Assembly: GCA_016713825.1 (NCBI GenBank)
Contig: JADJOJ010000001.1
Location: 434,001-498,000 of the forward strand
From: Candidatus Leptofilum gracile
GTDB taxonomy: Bacteria > Chloroflexota > Anaerolineae > Promineifilales > Promineifilaceae
DNA length: 64,000 bases
Reading direction: 5' to 3'
Under the pieces are notes generated by a model. The model was not told where the DNA came from. It saw nothing but the letters and a program-made list of their open reading frames with translations, and ran no database searches. Both the position numbers and the translations under genes were made by a program. Shown in pieces: positions 23,263 through 32,900 of the stretch. The first letter of the stretch is position 1; each line of letters starts with the position of its first letter.

Positions 23263-25620
23263 ATGGAAAGATTAAAAGTTTTAATTATTGGCAGTGGCGG
23301 CAGAGAACATGCCTTAACATGCAAGATTGGGCAGTCATCGAAGGTAGTGGAAATTTTTGTGGCGCCGGGCAATGCGGGCACGGCCGTTTCCGCCCAAAAC
23401 ATCGCGATTAGCGACAGCGACATTGACGAACTGCTCAACTTTGCCCAGGAAAAGCAAATTGATTTGACGGTGGTAGGGCCAGAGGTGCCGCTGGCCTTGG
23501 GCATTGTGGATAGGTTCCAAGCAGCCGGTTTATCGATTTTTGGCCCGACCCAGGCGGCGGCGCAGTTGGAAGCGTCGAAAGCGTTTGCCAAGGAATTTAT
23601 GCACAAGTTGGGCATTCCCACGGCCGTTTCCCACACCGTCACCAATTTTGAGGACGCCGTAGAGACGTTGCACCGCAACGTCTCCCCCAACGGCATCGTG
23701 GTGAAGGCCAGCGGCCTGGCGGCGGGCAAAGGCGTGGTTGTCTGCGATGACGCAGCCCAGGCGGAAGCCGCCCTGCGCGAAATGTTGGTAGACGGCGCGT
23801 TTGGCGCAGCGGGGGCCGAAGTGGTCATCGAAGAGCGGCTCAGCGGACCAGAGCTGTCGCTGCTGGTGCTGACGGATGGCAAAACGGCCGTTCCCCTCAC
23901 CCCCGCCCGCGACCACAAACGGGCCTACGACCATGACCAAGGCCCGAACACCGGCGGCATGGGGGCCTTCGCCCCGCCGCCCGACGTGGACGACGCCCTC
24001 ATCACCCACATCATGCACACCATCGTCCAGCCAACGATTGACGGCATGGCGGCGCTGGGCACGCCCTACGTGGGCGTGCTCTACGCCGGGCTGATGCTCA
24101 CCGCCGACGGTCCCAAGGTGATCGAGTTCAACTGCCGCTTTGGCGACCCGGAGACGCAGGTGGTGCTGCCCCTGCTGGCCAGCGATTTGGTAGAGTTGAT
24201 GCTGGCTTGCGTGAACGGCCGTCTCACTCCCGACATGGTTCAATTGCATCCGGGCGCCTGCGCCACCGTCGTCATGGCCGCGCCGGGTTACCCGGCCAGC
24301 TACCCCAAAGGGCTGCCCATCACCGGGCTGGACACCGTGCCGGAGGATGTGCTGGTTTTTCATGCGGGCACGGCGCAAAAAGACGGCCAGCTCGTCACCA
24401 GCGGCGGCCGGGTGCTGGCGGTGACGGCGCGGGGGGATGATTTGGGGACGGCCGTTTCCCGCGCCTACGCTGGTGTGGAGCAGATTCATTTTGATGGTGC
24501 GCATTTTCGTAAAGATATTGGGAGAGATTGGAGATTGGAGATTAGTGATTCCGCCCAATCTCCAATCCTTGCCCTGAGCGAAGCCGATGGGGCCAATCTC
24601 CAATCTCCCTCCACCTACGCCGCAGCAGGGGTAGATTTAACCGCAGGGAATCGGGCGACCAAATTGATGAAAACGGCCGTCCACAGCACCTTCGGCCCCG
24701 AAGTGCTGTCTGGCGTGGGCAGTTTTGGTGGTTTATTTGACATAAGCGCCGCGAAAGGGATGGCGCAGCCCGTGCTCGTTGCCTCCACCGACGGCGTGGG
24801 CACCAAAACGATGGTCGCTGCCGCCATGAACCGTTGGGACACGATTGGCCACGATATCGTTAACCACTGCATTAACGACATTTTGGTGCAGGGTGCGCAG
24901 CCGCTCTTTTTCCTCGATTATGTGGCTTCAGCCAAACTCAACCCGGAGCAGATTGCCACCGTGGTGGGCGGCATTGCCGCCGCTTGCCGCGAGGCGGGCG
25001 TGGCCCTGCTCGGCGGCGAAACGGCCGAAATGCCCGGCGTTTACCAAAAAGGCGAGCTGGATTTGGTGGGCACGGTGGTCGGATTGGTAGATCGCGCCAA
25101 ACTTATTGATGGCTCACGCATTGCCACGGGTGATGCGATTTTGGGACTGCCGAGCAGCGGGCTGCACACCAACGGCTTCACCCTGGCACGGCGGGCGCTG
25201 GCCAAGTTGGACTGGACGGCCGTTCAGCCCCAGCTCAACGACACCATTGGCAATACCCTGCTAACGCCCCACCGCAGCTACCTGGCAGACGTCCAGGCGC
25301 TGCAAGCCGCCGGGGTAGAGATTCGTGGCCTGGCCCACATCACCGGCGGCGGGCTGGTGGACAATCCACCCCGCATCTTCCCGGCGGGGTTGGGCGCAAC
25401 CATCCGGCGCGGCAGTTGGCCAGTGCCGCCCATTTTTGCGCTCATTCAGCAGCAGGGGCAAATTAGCAATGCCGAGATGGCCCACGTGTTTAACCTGGGG
25501 CTGGGCATGCTGGTGATTGTGCCGCGTGGGCAGGTGGATTTGGTGGTTACGGCCGTTCCCCAAGCCCACCTCGTCGGCGAAATGGTTGCTGACATTGAGG
25601 GCGTTATTTTTGAAGAATAG
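23263..25620 (+). CDS. purD-purM: PurD-PurM fusion: GAR synthetase plus AIR synthetase
   Basis: One 785-residue frame holds two complete enzymes. Residues 1-418 are PurD (ATP-grasp): GSGGREHALTCK, VVGPEVPLALGI, VVKASGLAAGKGV, DPETQVVLPLL and GGRVLAVTARGD. It joins phosphoribosylamine and glycine. Residues about 451-785 are PurM: YAAAGVDLTAGN, ASTDGVGTKTMVAA, DIVNHCINDILVQGA, LLGGETAEMPG and HITGGGLVDNPPRI. It cyclises FGAM to AIR. The roughly 30-residue linker (about 419-450) is a translated GGAGATTGG repeat, so no stop codon or separate start divides them. A GTAGAGACGTTGC palindrome is also translated inside PurD as ETLHRNVSP (about residue 136). purN follows, giving the enzyme order of animal GART. 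Confidence 0.93.
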   Translation: MERLKVLIIGSGGREHALTCKIGQSSKVVEIFVAPGNAGTAVSAQNIAISDSDIDELLNFAQEKQIDLTVVGPEVPLALGIVDRFQAAGLSIFGPTQAAAQLEASKAFAKEFMHKLGIPTAVSHTVTNFEDAVETLHRNVSPNGIVVKASGLAAGKGVVVCDDAAQAEAALREMLVDGAFGAAGAEVVIEERLSGPELSLLVLTDGKTAVPLTPARDHKRAYDHDQGPNTGGMGAFAPPPDVDDALITHIMHTIVQPTIDGMAALGTPYVGVLYAGLMLTADGPKVIEFNCRFGDPETQVVLPLLASDLVELMLACVNGRLTPDMVQLHPGACATVVMAAPGYPASYPKGLPITGLDTVPEDVLVFHAGTAQKDGQLVTSGGRVLAVTARGDDLGTAVSRAYAGVEQIHFDGAHFRKDIGRDWRLEISDSAQSPILALSEADGANLQSPSTYAAAGVDLTAGNRATKLMKTAVHSTFGPEVLSGVGSFGGLFDISAAKGMAQPVLVASTDGVGTKTMVAAAMNRWDTIGHDIVNHCINDILVQGAQPLFFLDYVASAKLNPEQIATVVGGIAAACREAGVALLGGETAEMPGVYQKGELDLVGTVVGLVDRAKLIDGSRIATGDAILGLPSSGLHTNGFTLARRALAKLDWTAVQPQLNDTIGNTLLTPHRSYLADVQALQAAGVEIRGLAHITGGGLVDNPPRIFPAGLGATIRRGSWPVPPIFALIQQQGQISNAEMAHVFNLGLGMLVIVPRGQVDLVVTAVPQAHLVGEMVADIEGVIFEE
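23668..23692. repeat. GTAGAGACGTTGC palindrome translated inside purD
   Basis: GTAGAGACGTTGC and GCAACGTCTC form an inverted repeat read in frame as part of ETLHRNVSP. The same family lies in the aspS leader region (3207-3257). Confidence 0.75.
24518..24612. repeat. GGAGATTGGAGATTGG palindromic repeat forming the PurD-PurM linker
   Basis: GAGATTGGAGATTGGAG units on the left are mirrored by CCAATCTCCAATC units on the right. The array is translated as the linker. A non-coding copy lies between purN and aroE (26318-26390). Confidence 0.85.
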
Positions 25621-25712
25621 GACGCGGATGAACGCAGATAAACGCAGATTTTTCTTTTCTCTGTGCATCTCTGTGGTTCCTCTGTGTACTCTGTGTTCAA
25701 AAACTGGAGAAT
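25620..25712. repeat. CGCAGATAAACGCAG / CTCTGTG repeat between purM and purN
   Basis: CGCAGATAAACGCAGATTTTTC followed by CTCTGTGCATCTCTGTGG units. Related copies lie at 8941-9030, 35605-35700 and 39776-39850. Confidence 0.65.
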
Positions 25713-25723
25713 CTGAATGGAGT

Positions 25724-26317
25724 TTGTCTCGGTTGGTGATTTTAATTTCGGGGTCGGGCAGTAATTTGCAGGCGATTTTGGATGCGGTGGATGATGGGCG
25801 CATTACGGCCGTTCCCAGCCTCGTCGTCTCCAATCGCAAAGATGCCTACGGGCTGGTGCGTGCCAAAAACGCAGGCGTGCCGACGGTTTACTTTCCGTTC
25901 AAGCCGTACCGTGAGGCGGGCCAATCACGCGAGGACTATGATACGGACCTGGCGGAATTGATACGGCCGTACCACCCCGATCTCATCATTTTGGCAGGCT
26001 GGATGCACATCCTCAGCGCCACCTTTTTGCACCATTTCCCCAACCGGGTTATCAATTTACATCCCGCGCTGCCGGGGCAGTTTGCCGGTACCCACGCCAT
26101 CCAGCGCGCCTACGACGCGTACCAGCGCGGCGAAATCCAGCACACCGGCTGCATGGTCCACCTCACCATCCCAGAGGTAGACGCTGGCCCCGTGCTGGCC
26201 CAGGCCCAGGTGCCTATCCACCCCACCGACAGCCTGGCCGATTTGGAAGCACGCCTGCACCAGGCGGAACATCAGATTTTGGTAACGGCCGTTCAGCAAT
26301 TTTTGGCGCAACTTTAG
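25724..26317 (+). CDS. purN: phosphoribosylglycinamide formyltransferase
   Basis: The 197-residue enzyme transfers a formyl group from 10-formyl-THF to GAR. It opens with LVILISGSGSNLQAILDA (phosphate-binding), then VVSNRKDAYGLVRAKNAG, and the active-site region DLIILAGWMHILS with NLHPALPGQFAGTHA. The catalytic Asn/His/Asp set ends with HLTIPEVDAGPVLAQ. I chose the TTG at 25724, just before SRLVILISGSG. Longer starts (e.g. 25628) would translate the repeat upstream. GGAG lies close to this start, so the exact codon is uncertain. It follows the PurD-PurM fusion by about 100 bases. Confidence 0.93.
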   Translation: MSRLVILISGSGSNLQAILDAVDDGRITAVPSLVVSNRKDAYGLVRAKNAGVPTVYFPFKPYREAGQSREDYDTDLAELIRPYHPDLIILAGWMHILSATFLHHFPNRVINLHPALPGQFAGTHAIQRAYDAYQRGEIQHTGCMVHLTIPEVDAGPVLAQAQVPIHPTDSLADLEARLHQAEHQILVTAVQQFLAQL

Positions 26318-26390
26318 AAGGGGACTGGAGAGTAGAGACTGGAGATTGGTTTAATCCCTAATCTCCAGTCTCCAATCTCAGCTTTTTGGC
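26318..26390. repeat. GGAGATTGG palindromic repeat between purN and aroE
   Basis: GACTGGAGAGTAGAGACTGGAGATTGG is mirrored by CTAATCTCCAGTCTCCAATCTC. It is the non-coding relative of the PurD-PurM linker repeat. Confidence 0.75.
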
Positions 26391-26399
26391 AGGCAGCTT

Positions 26400-27263
26400 A
26401 TGAACAAACTCAATGGCAGAACCCAACTCATTGGCCTGATTGGCTGGCCCGTTTCCCACAGCTTTAGCCCCGCCATGCACAACACGGCGGCGGAGGCGTT
26501 GGGGCTCAACTGGGTGTACGTTCCCCTGCCCGTCGCGCCGGAGGCGGTGGCCACGGCCGTTTCTGGCCTGGCCGCGCTTGGCTTTCGCGGGGTCAACGTG
26601 ACGGTGCCGCACAAGCAGGCGGTTATGCCCCTGCTGGATGAACTGGAGCCGGGCGCACGGGCAATTGGCGCGGTGAATACGATTGTGGTGGGGGAAAACG
26701 GCCGTCTCACCGGGCACAACACCGACTGGTCTGGCTTTTTGGCCGATTTGCAGGCCAACGACGTACCGGTGACTAACCGGGACTGCTTGCTGCTGGGCGC
26801 AGGCGGTTCGGCGCGGGCGGTGGCCTACGGGCTGGCCCAATCGGGGGCGCGGGTACACATTTTGGCCCGGCGCATCGCCCAGGCGGAGCAGCTGGTGGCG
26901 GATTTACGGCCGTATCTGCCCCAGGCCACACTCGCCAGCCATTCGCTGGATCAGCTGCCAGAAGCCGCAGCCACGGTCACGGCCCCACTCATCATCAACA
27001 GCACGCCGCTGGGCATGACGCCCAACGAAGAGGGTAGCCCCTGGCCAGACAGGCTGCTCTTCCCGCCCAACGCCGTCCTCTACGATCTGGTGTATAACCC
27101 CCGCCTCACTCGCCTGATGCAGCAAGCCGAAGCGGCAGGCTGCCAGGCCATCAACGGATTGGGGATGCTGGTGCAGCAGGGGGCCAAAGCATTTTTTTTG
27201 TGGACGGGGCAGCAGCCGGATACGGCCGTCATGCGCCGCACCATCGAACAAATCTACCCATAA
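26400..27263 (+). CDS. aroE: shikimate dehydrogenase
   Basis: The 287-residue enzyme reduces 3-dehydroshikimate to shikimate with NADPH in the aromatic pathway. Substrate-site signatures are GWPVSHSFSPAMHN near residue 15 and VNVTVPHKQAVMP near residue 65 with the catalytic Lys, plus NTDWSGF. The nucleotide site is LLGAGGSARAVAYGLA near residue 126. NSTPLGM and a late GLGMLVQQGAKAFFLWTG complete the family pattern. The ATG at 26400 follows GGCAGCTT. Eleven bases separate it from the next gene, so the two may be co-transcribed although no functional link is apparent. Confidence 0.94.
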   Translation: MNKLNGRTQLIGLIGWPVSHSFSPAMHNTAAEALGLNWVYVPLPVAPEAVATAVSGLAALGFRGVNVTVPHKQAVMPLLDELEPGARAIGAVNTIVVGENGRLTGHNTDWSGFLADLQANDVPVTNRDCLLLGAGGSARAVAYGLAQSGARVHILARRIAQAEQLVADLRPYLPQATLASHSLDQLPEAAATVTAPLIINSTPLGMTPNEEGSPWPDRLLFPPNAVLYDLVYNPRLTRLMQQAEAAGCQAINGLGMLVQQGAKAFFLWTGQQPDTAVMRRTIEQIYP

Positions 27264-27274
27264 AGGATTTTCCC

Positions 27275-28384
27275 ATGCGCATTCAAAGAATTTGGGTGGT
27301 AACGGCCGTTTGCCTGGCCACTCTGCTCAGCCTTACCAGCCTGCTGCAAACTGCCTCCGCCACGCCGCAAGCCACCACCTTGCTCTACAACAGCAGTCTG
27401 GGCAACACGCTCAGCGGGCAAAACTTCAGCTACCAGGCACTCGACACCAGCAATCCATTTAGCATACAGGCCAGCCAGACATACAGCGCCCCCGTCACCA
27501 TCCTGAACAGCGCCAACGACCAAAACGAGTACGTGGGCTACACGGTAAACCAGCCCGCCATGCCCACGCTAAACCGGGCAGCGGGCTTCCAACTGCGGTT
27601 CGATTTGCGCATCGTCTCAGAAAATCATGCCAACAATGATCGGGCGGGATTCAACGTCATTTTGCTCAGCGAGGATTTGTATGGTGTGGAGATGGCCTTT
27701 TGGGAAGATGAAATTTGGGTGCAGGAAGGCAACGGAGCCAGCTTGTTTACCCAGGCGGAAGGGGCTTTGTTCAACACCACCAACGCCCTCACCAGCTATG
27801 AACTGACGGTGATCAGCAACACCTACTTGCTGGTAGCCAACGGCACGCCGCTGCTCAGCGGCAATTTGCGCCAATACACCGATTGGACTCCGCCATTCAT
27901 GATTTTGCCAGACCCGTACGAACAGCCCAACCAGCTCTTTTTGGGCGACGACACCTCCTCGGCGGGGGCCACGGTGTGGCTGGGGGACGTGGCCATTGAA
28001 ACAGAGATTGCCCCGACGATTAACGTGGCGCCAACGGCCGTTTCGCTTCCAGAAACCATTACCCAAACCACCTTCATCATCAACCTGAACACGCCCTCAC
28101 CCATTACGGCTACGGTTCAATACAGCCTGACGGCGGGAACGGCCGTTGCCGGGCAAGATTTTGTCGCCAGCAGCGGCACGCTCACCTTTACACCGGGGAA
28201 CCTCAGCGAAAATGTGCAAATCACCTTGCTACCTGACGATCAGTTTGAGCCAGATGAAACGTTCAGTTTGCAGTTGTTTAATGTAGTAAATGGGGTTTTG
28301 GGGGAGGATACGGCCGTTTTTACCCTTCAAGACGACGACATGCCCAACTACGATTTGTACCTGCCATTTATCAACAAGCCATAG
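27275..28384 (+). CDS. secreted Calx-beta domain protein
   Basis: The 369-residue protein begins with a signal peptide (MRIQRIWVVTAVCLATLLSL, cleavage near SASA-T). A lectin- or laminin-G-like middle region of about 200 residues follows. A Calx-beta domain sits at about 250-355, recognised by VSLPETITQTTFIINL, AVAGQDFVASSGTLTFTPGN and DDQFEPDETFSLQLFN; its acidic loops normally bind Ca2+. It ends YDLYLPFINKP, a closing motif common in exported Chloroflexota proteins (LYLPxI). It probably acts at the cell surface. AAGGAT precedes the ATG. Binding partner and role are unknown. Confidence 0.8.
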   Translation: MRIQRIWVVTAVCLATLLSLTSLLQTASATPQATTLLYNSSLGNTLSGQNFSYQALDTSNPFSIQASQTYSAPVTILNSANDQNEYVGYTVNQPAMPTLNRAAGFQLRFDLRIVSENHANNDRAGFNVILLSEDLYGVEMAFWEDEIWVQEGNGASLFTQAEGALFNTTNALTSYELTVISNTYLLVANGTPLLSGNLRQYTDWTPPFMILPDPYEQPNQLFLGDDTSSAGATVWLGDVAIETEIAPTINVAPTAVSLPETITQTTFIINLNTPSPITATVQYSLTAGTAVAGQDFVASSGTLTFTPGNLSENVQITLLPDDQFEPDETFSLQLFNVVNGVLGEDTAVFTLQDDDMPNYDLYLPFINKP

Positions 28385-29218
28385 CTAAGCCTGCACCGCC
28401 CGCAAATGCCATTGGCCACGGGTGGCGTAAGCGACATCCCTGGCCAGTGCCTGGGTATTGTCATACCGGCTCTCTGGCGCTTTGGCCATCGCCCGGCCAA
28501 TAATTTCGTCCCACATCTCTGGCAGTTCGGGAATCACGCTGCGCACGCTGGGGATGGGCGCATGCACGTGTGCCGACGTAATGCGTGCCGCCGACGCAGC
28601 CCGGTAAGGGTGCTTACCCGTCAAAATGAGGTATAAAATAACCCCCAGCGAGTAGATGTCGGAACGGCCGTCTACCTGCAAGCGCTGCACCTGTTCTGGG
28701 CTCATATACTCTGGCGTCCCCACCAGCAGCACCCCCGTCATCCCCGATTTACGCCGGGTAAACTTAGCCAGCCCAAAGTCGGTCAAAAACGCATCGTTAG
28801 ATTGATTAAACAAAATATTAGACGGCTTAACGTCTCGATGCACAATGCCCAGCGCATGGGCTTCATCCAGCCCTTCAGCCAAACGCCCCATCAAGTCGCA
28901 CAGCTCCTGGCGGTTCAAGCCGCGCCGCTTTAAGCGACTCTTCAATGACCCGTTGGGCATGTAGCGCATCACAATGTACGGCTGCACACCGTGCAGGCCA
29001 AAATCATAAATGGGCACAATGGTGGGATGTTCCAGCGAAGCAATCGCTTCCGCTTCCTGGTAGAAAAACTGCAAAAACAGCGGATCGTTGGTTAGCTCAT
29101 AAGAGAGAACCTTAATGGCCACTTCCCGCTTGATAAACGGGTCACGGGCCAGATAGACAGATGCCATCTCGCCCTTGCCCAACTCTTCCACAATTTCGTA
29201 GCGGCCAATTTTCTTCAT
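28385..29218 (-). CDS. soluble Ser/Thr protein kinase
   Basis: The 277-residue protein is a bare Hanks-type kinase domain with no transmembrane helix. It has the glycine loop LGKGEMASVYLA near residue 13, VAIKVL, catalytic HRDVKPSNILFN near residue 145, DFGLAKF, and an activation segment ending GTPEYMSPEQ. All catalytic residues (Lys, Asp, Asn, DFG) are present, so it should phosphorylate Ser/Thr. Its stop codon abuts the stop of the convergent Calx-beta gene with no gap, so the two transcripts must overlap. The ATG at 29218 follows AGAGGAATCTG. Substrates are unknown. Confidence 0.88.
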   Translation of the reverse strand: MKKIGRYEIVEELGKGEMASVYLARDPFIKREVAIKVLSYELTNDPLFLQFFYQEAEAIASLEHPTIVPIYDFGLHGVQPYIVMRYMPNGSLKSRLKRRGLNRQELCDLMGRLAEGLDEAHALGIVHRDVKPSNILFNQSNDAFLTDFGLAKFTRRKSGMTGVLLVGTPEYMSPEQVQRLQVDGRSDIYSLGVILYLILTGKHPYRAASAARITSAHVHAPIPSVRSVIPELPEMWDEIIGRAMAKAPESRYDNTQALARDVAYATRGQWHLRAVQA

Positions 29219-29439
29219 TCAGATTCCTCTGGCTAAGCCAGCTAGTTCATCCTACCAAATCAGTACGGGTCACGATATAGGACATTTTTCCAAAAGCAGC
29301 CCAGGCTATCACCTTTTTGTCAGGTTGCTGTGGGCTGCGCGGCAGGTTTACAGGCCCGGTTTGCTCTATGCTAGAGGTGGCTTGATTGGCTGGAAACGGC
29401 CGTAACCATCCTGTTCCTTGACAAACCTGGAGGTGTGTA

Positions 29440-29643
29440 ATGAGTCTAACCATAAATTCCATGCTGGTTCTGTGGGGTGCAGGCATCATGATGAGTGTCC
29501 TGCTTTTCTGGGGTGCCTTGCGCTTTGCCCTCTCAACCTGCGATGCCGACGGCATGACACGCAACCTGGCTGGCCTGTTTTGCTTGCTGTTGCTGCTGGC
29601 TGGCCTCGCCCTGGGTGTCATGTTCACCAGTTTGCCCATGTAA
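29440..29643 (+). CDS. small two-helix membrane protein
   Basis: The 67-residue protein has two hydrophobic segments (about 9-27 and 45-63) separated by a short loop ALSTCDADGMTRN. A strong ribosome site (CTGGAGGTG) precedes the ATG. I do not recognise a family. It stands alone between two kinase genes on opposite strands. A long GACCCGCC...GGCGGGTC hairpin follows at 29702-29762. Confidence 0.65.
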   Translation: MSLTINSMLVLWGAGIMMSVLLFWGALRFALSTCDADGMTRNLAGLFCLLLLLAGLALGVMFTSLPM

Positions 29644-29701
29644 TCCGTTACCAGGCTGTCTTGCCTATCCATTCTTCAAGCATCAAATTCTATCCCAAAA
29701 G

Positions 29702-29762
29702 ACCCGCCGAGTTTGGCCAGCTTCTTCTTTTTTAAGACGGACAGGCCGAAATCTGGCGGGTC
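29702..29762. terminator. GACCCGCC...GGCGGGTC hairpin
   Basis: A GC stem closes a loop that contains a TTCTTCTTTTTT run. It may end the small membrane-protein transcript, but the T-run is in the loop rather than after the stem. Confidence 0.4.
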
Positions 29763-29900
29763 TCTCGGCGTTGTAAAACCGTGAATACTGCATTAACCTA
29801 AAAGCACGGGCTTATATTCTTTGTTACAATATCGTACGTCTGCGAATTCAAGCACAAATGCTAGGTATGCCTAAAGCCCCAAAGGTGACTCGTCATTTTC

Positions 29901-32900
29901 ATGAGCCTATCGAACACTGAATTTTTACCTGTCAGCATCGGTCGGTATGAGATCAAATCGCTGCTTGGGCGCGGCGGGATGGCCGTTGTCTACCTGGCTT
30001 TCGACCCGTACATGGAACGGTCTGTGGCCATCAAGGTGCTGCTTAAAGATCGCAGCCACGATGAGAACCTGCGTTCGCGATTCAAGCGAGAAAGCCGCAT
30101 GGTCGCCTCACTCAACCACCCCGCCATCGTACCTGTGTACGATTTTGGCGAAATTCAGGAGCAGCCGTATCTGGTCATGCGCTACATGGAAGGCGGCTCC
30201 CTGCGCGAACGATTGCGCACCGGCCCCTTGACCCTTCAGGAAGTGGCCACCATCCTCAACCAGATCGCCCCAGCGCTCGACACCACCCACGGCCACAACA
30301 TCATTCACCGCGATCTAAAGCCATCGAATATTTTGTTTGATGCTCAGGGCAAAGCGTACCTGGCCGATTTTGGTCTGGCAAAATTTGCCGAAGGCACCTA
30401 CACCACGCTCACGCGTAACGATGGCATGGTGGGCACGCCAGCCTACATGAGCCCAGAGCAGATTCGTGCCCAACCCCACCTGGACGGCCGTACCGATATT
30501 TACGCCCTTGGGGTCATCTTGTTTGAGATGCTGGCCGGGCGGCTGCCGTTTACGGCAAGCGGCCGTTTACCCATCGCCCTCATGCACCTCACAGACCCCG
30601 TCCCCGAAGTGCATACCCTCAACCTCAGCCTATCCCCAGCCATCAGCCCCATTGTGGCCCGAGCCATGGCCAAAAATCGGGAAGACCGCTTTGCCAAAGC
30701 CTCAGAATTGGCTGCGCCATTCATTGAAGCGGCCCAGGTAGAAAACCTGCCGCCAGTGGAGTTCCCCAACGCGCCCCCCATCATTTTGCAGCCAGAATCT
30801 GACCACGGCAGCACGACGTTTAGTTCGCTGCATGACGACAGCGACGCAGACGCCCCACCGCCGCTGCCCGACTGGCTGCAAGCCTGGCTGGCCAATTATG
30901 GTGCCAAACAAGACATTGGCCGTTCGCGCACGCGCGGCACGCTAGAAGACCGGCTACGGGTGCGCAACGTGCAAACCGCAGGTGGTCTGCACCTGCTGCT
31001 GGCGGTTGTTTCCGACGGTGGCCGCAGCCAGCAGCACGGCCACCTGGCCGCCGAGCTGGTCATCAACGAACTGTTTAACCGGATTGAGCAGGCGGATACG
31101 GCCGTTCCCCACCAAATCCCCGACATGCTGCAACAAATCCTCAGCCAAACCAACCGCACCCTCTTTGCGGTGGCGCGGCAGCACCGGGCACCGCTGGTTA
31201 TGCAGTCGAGCGTGGCCCTGGTGGCTATTCATGAAAAACGGCTGTTTATGGCCCATGTGGGCAACGGCCGTATCTACCTGCTGCGGAACCGTAAGCTGCA
31301 CCTGCTCAACCGCCCCATATCGCCCACCGCCATTGCCACAAACAGTCAGTCGAGCAACGGCCGTAACGCCACCCAGCACAGCAGCGCCATCGGCCTGACC
31401 CCAGAGCTGCAAATTGACCTGGGCCTCTACCTGAACCGCAGCGACAATGCCGCCGCCGCTCGCCAAAACCAGGGGCTGCCCCTGCAAGCCAACGACCGGC
31501 TGCTCATCTGCTCAGACGGGCTGGTGGCTTTGCAAACAGCAGCGCGGCAGCGCCGCCGCCTGCGCCGCCTCCTTAGCGAGCACGCCCCAGCCGAAGCGGC
31601 GAAACGCCTGGTGCAGGATGCCCTAAACCGCAACGTCACAGACAACGTAACGGCCGTTATCCTGCAAGCCCCCGGTACCCAACTTCACATTCCACTGCCC
31701 CGCCAACGGCCGTTCCAAATAGCCAGCGCCGCCTTTGGCACCGTATTCCTGATTATTCTTTTGCTCATTATGTCTAGTCGCCCGCAGCCTGCTGGCGTCC
31801 TGGTTGCGCCCGGCACCGCCACCCACATTGCCCAAATCATCAATGGCTTAACGGCAACGGCCGTTACCAACACCAACCAGCAAGCCACCCTGCCAACCCC
31901 CTTACCGCTGCTCATCGCCCCAGAAGCGGTGCCAGAGCCCGGCTTTGCCGTTATTTTTGCCGCCGGGGAAGGAGCACAGTTCCGCCCCAGCGGCAGCCCA
32001 GATTGGCAGCCAGCCCGCGCAGGCGATCTGGTGCGCATTGGCCCCGATGCCGCCATTCGCTCCGGCAGTGACCGCATGGGCGTGGTGCTTTCCGACGGCG
32101 CAGAGCTGTACCTGGCCCCCGAAGCGGAGCTGGCCTTGCCGGGCGTGCACCAAACCGCCGACAGCGACAGCGAGACACAGGTCTTTTTGGCGTACGGCCG
32201 TTTACTCATCCATTACAAAAACGCCGATCCGCATAATTTTGCCCTGACGGTGCCCAACGGCAACATGGCGCTGCTGCCCACTAGCAACAACGTGGCAGGG
32301 CTTATTTACAATGACGCAACGGCCGTTCTGGAAATGGACTGTTTCACCGGCAGCTGCCTGCTGCGCAACAACCAGAACCGCCAGCTGCGCCTGACCGCCG
32401 GGCAATATGGCTCGGTAGAAAACGACGCCCTTTCTACCTTTAGCGCCGCCCGCCAAACGCTGTATTGCGATCTGGCCCCAACCCTGGTGGCCTGCCCCAC
32501 GCCCACGCCCCCCCCCCCCCCAAACGCTGCCGCCCATCGTGCAAACCGTCATCGCCGCCACAGAAACAGCCCAGGCAGAAAGCGCCACGCCTGGCCCCAG
32601 CCCCACGCCATCAACCACGACCACGCCACAGCCCACCCCGTCGGTGACGCCGCTGCCCACCGTAACGCCCACGCCACAACCGCAATCTGGCCCGACGAAT
32701 ACGGCCGTATCGGCCCCCAACCCCAGCAACACGCCCACCAGCCAACCAAACGCCACCCAGCCGCCAGCCACAGCCGCGCCCACGGCCAGCAACACGCCGC
32801 GCCCAGCCGCTACCGCCACGCCCACCCGTGCGCCCAGCAACACACCCCAGCCACCCACAAACACACCGCTGCCGCCGCCCACCCCCACACCTCAGATTCA

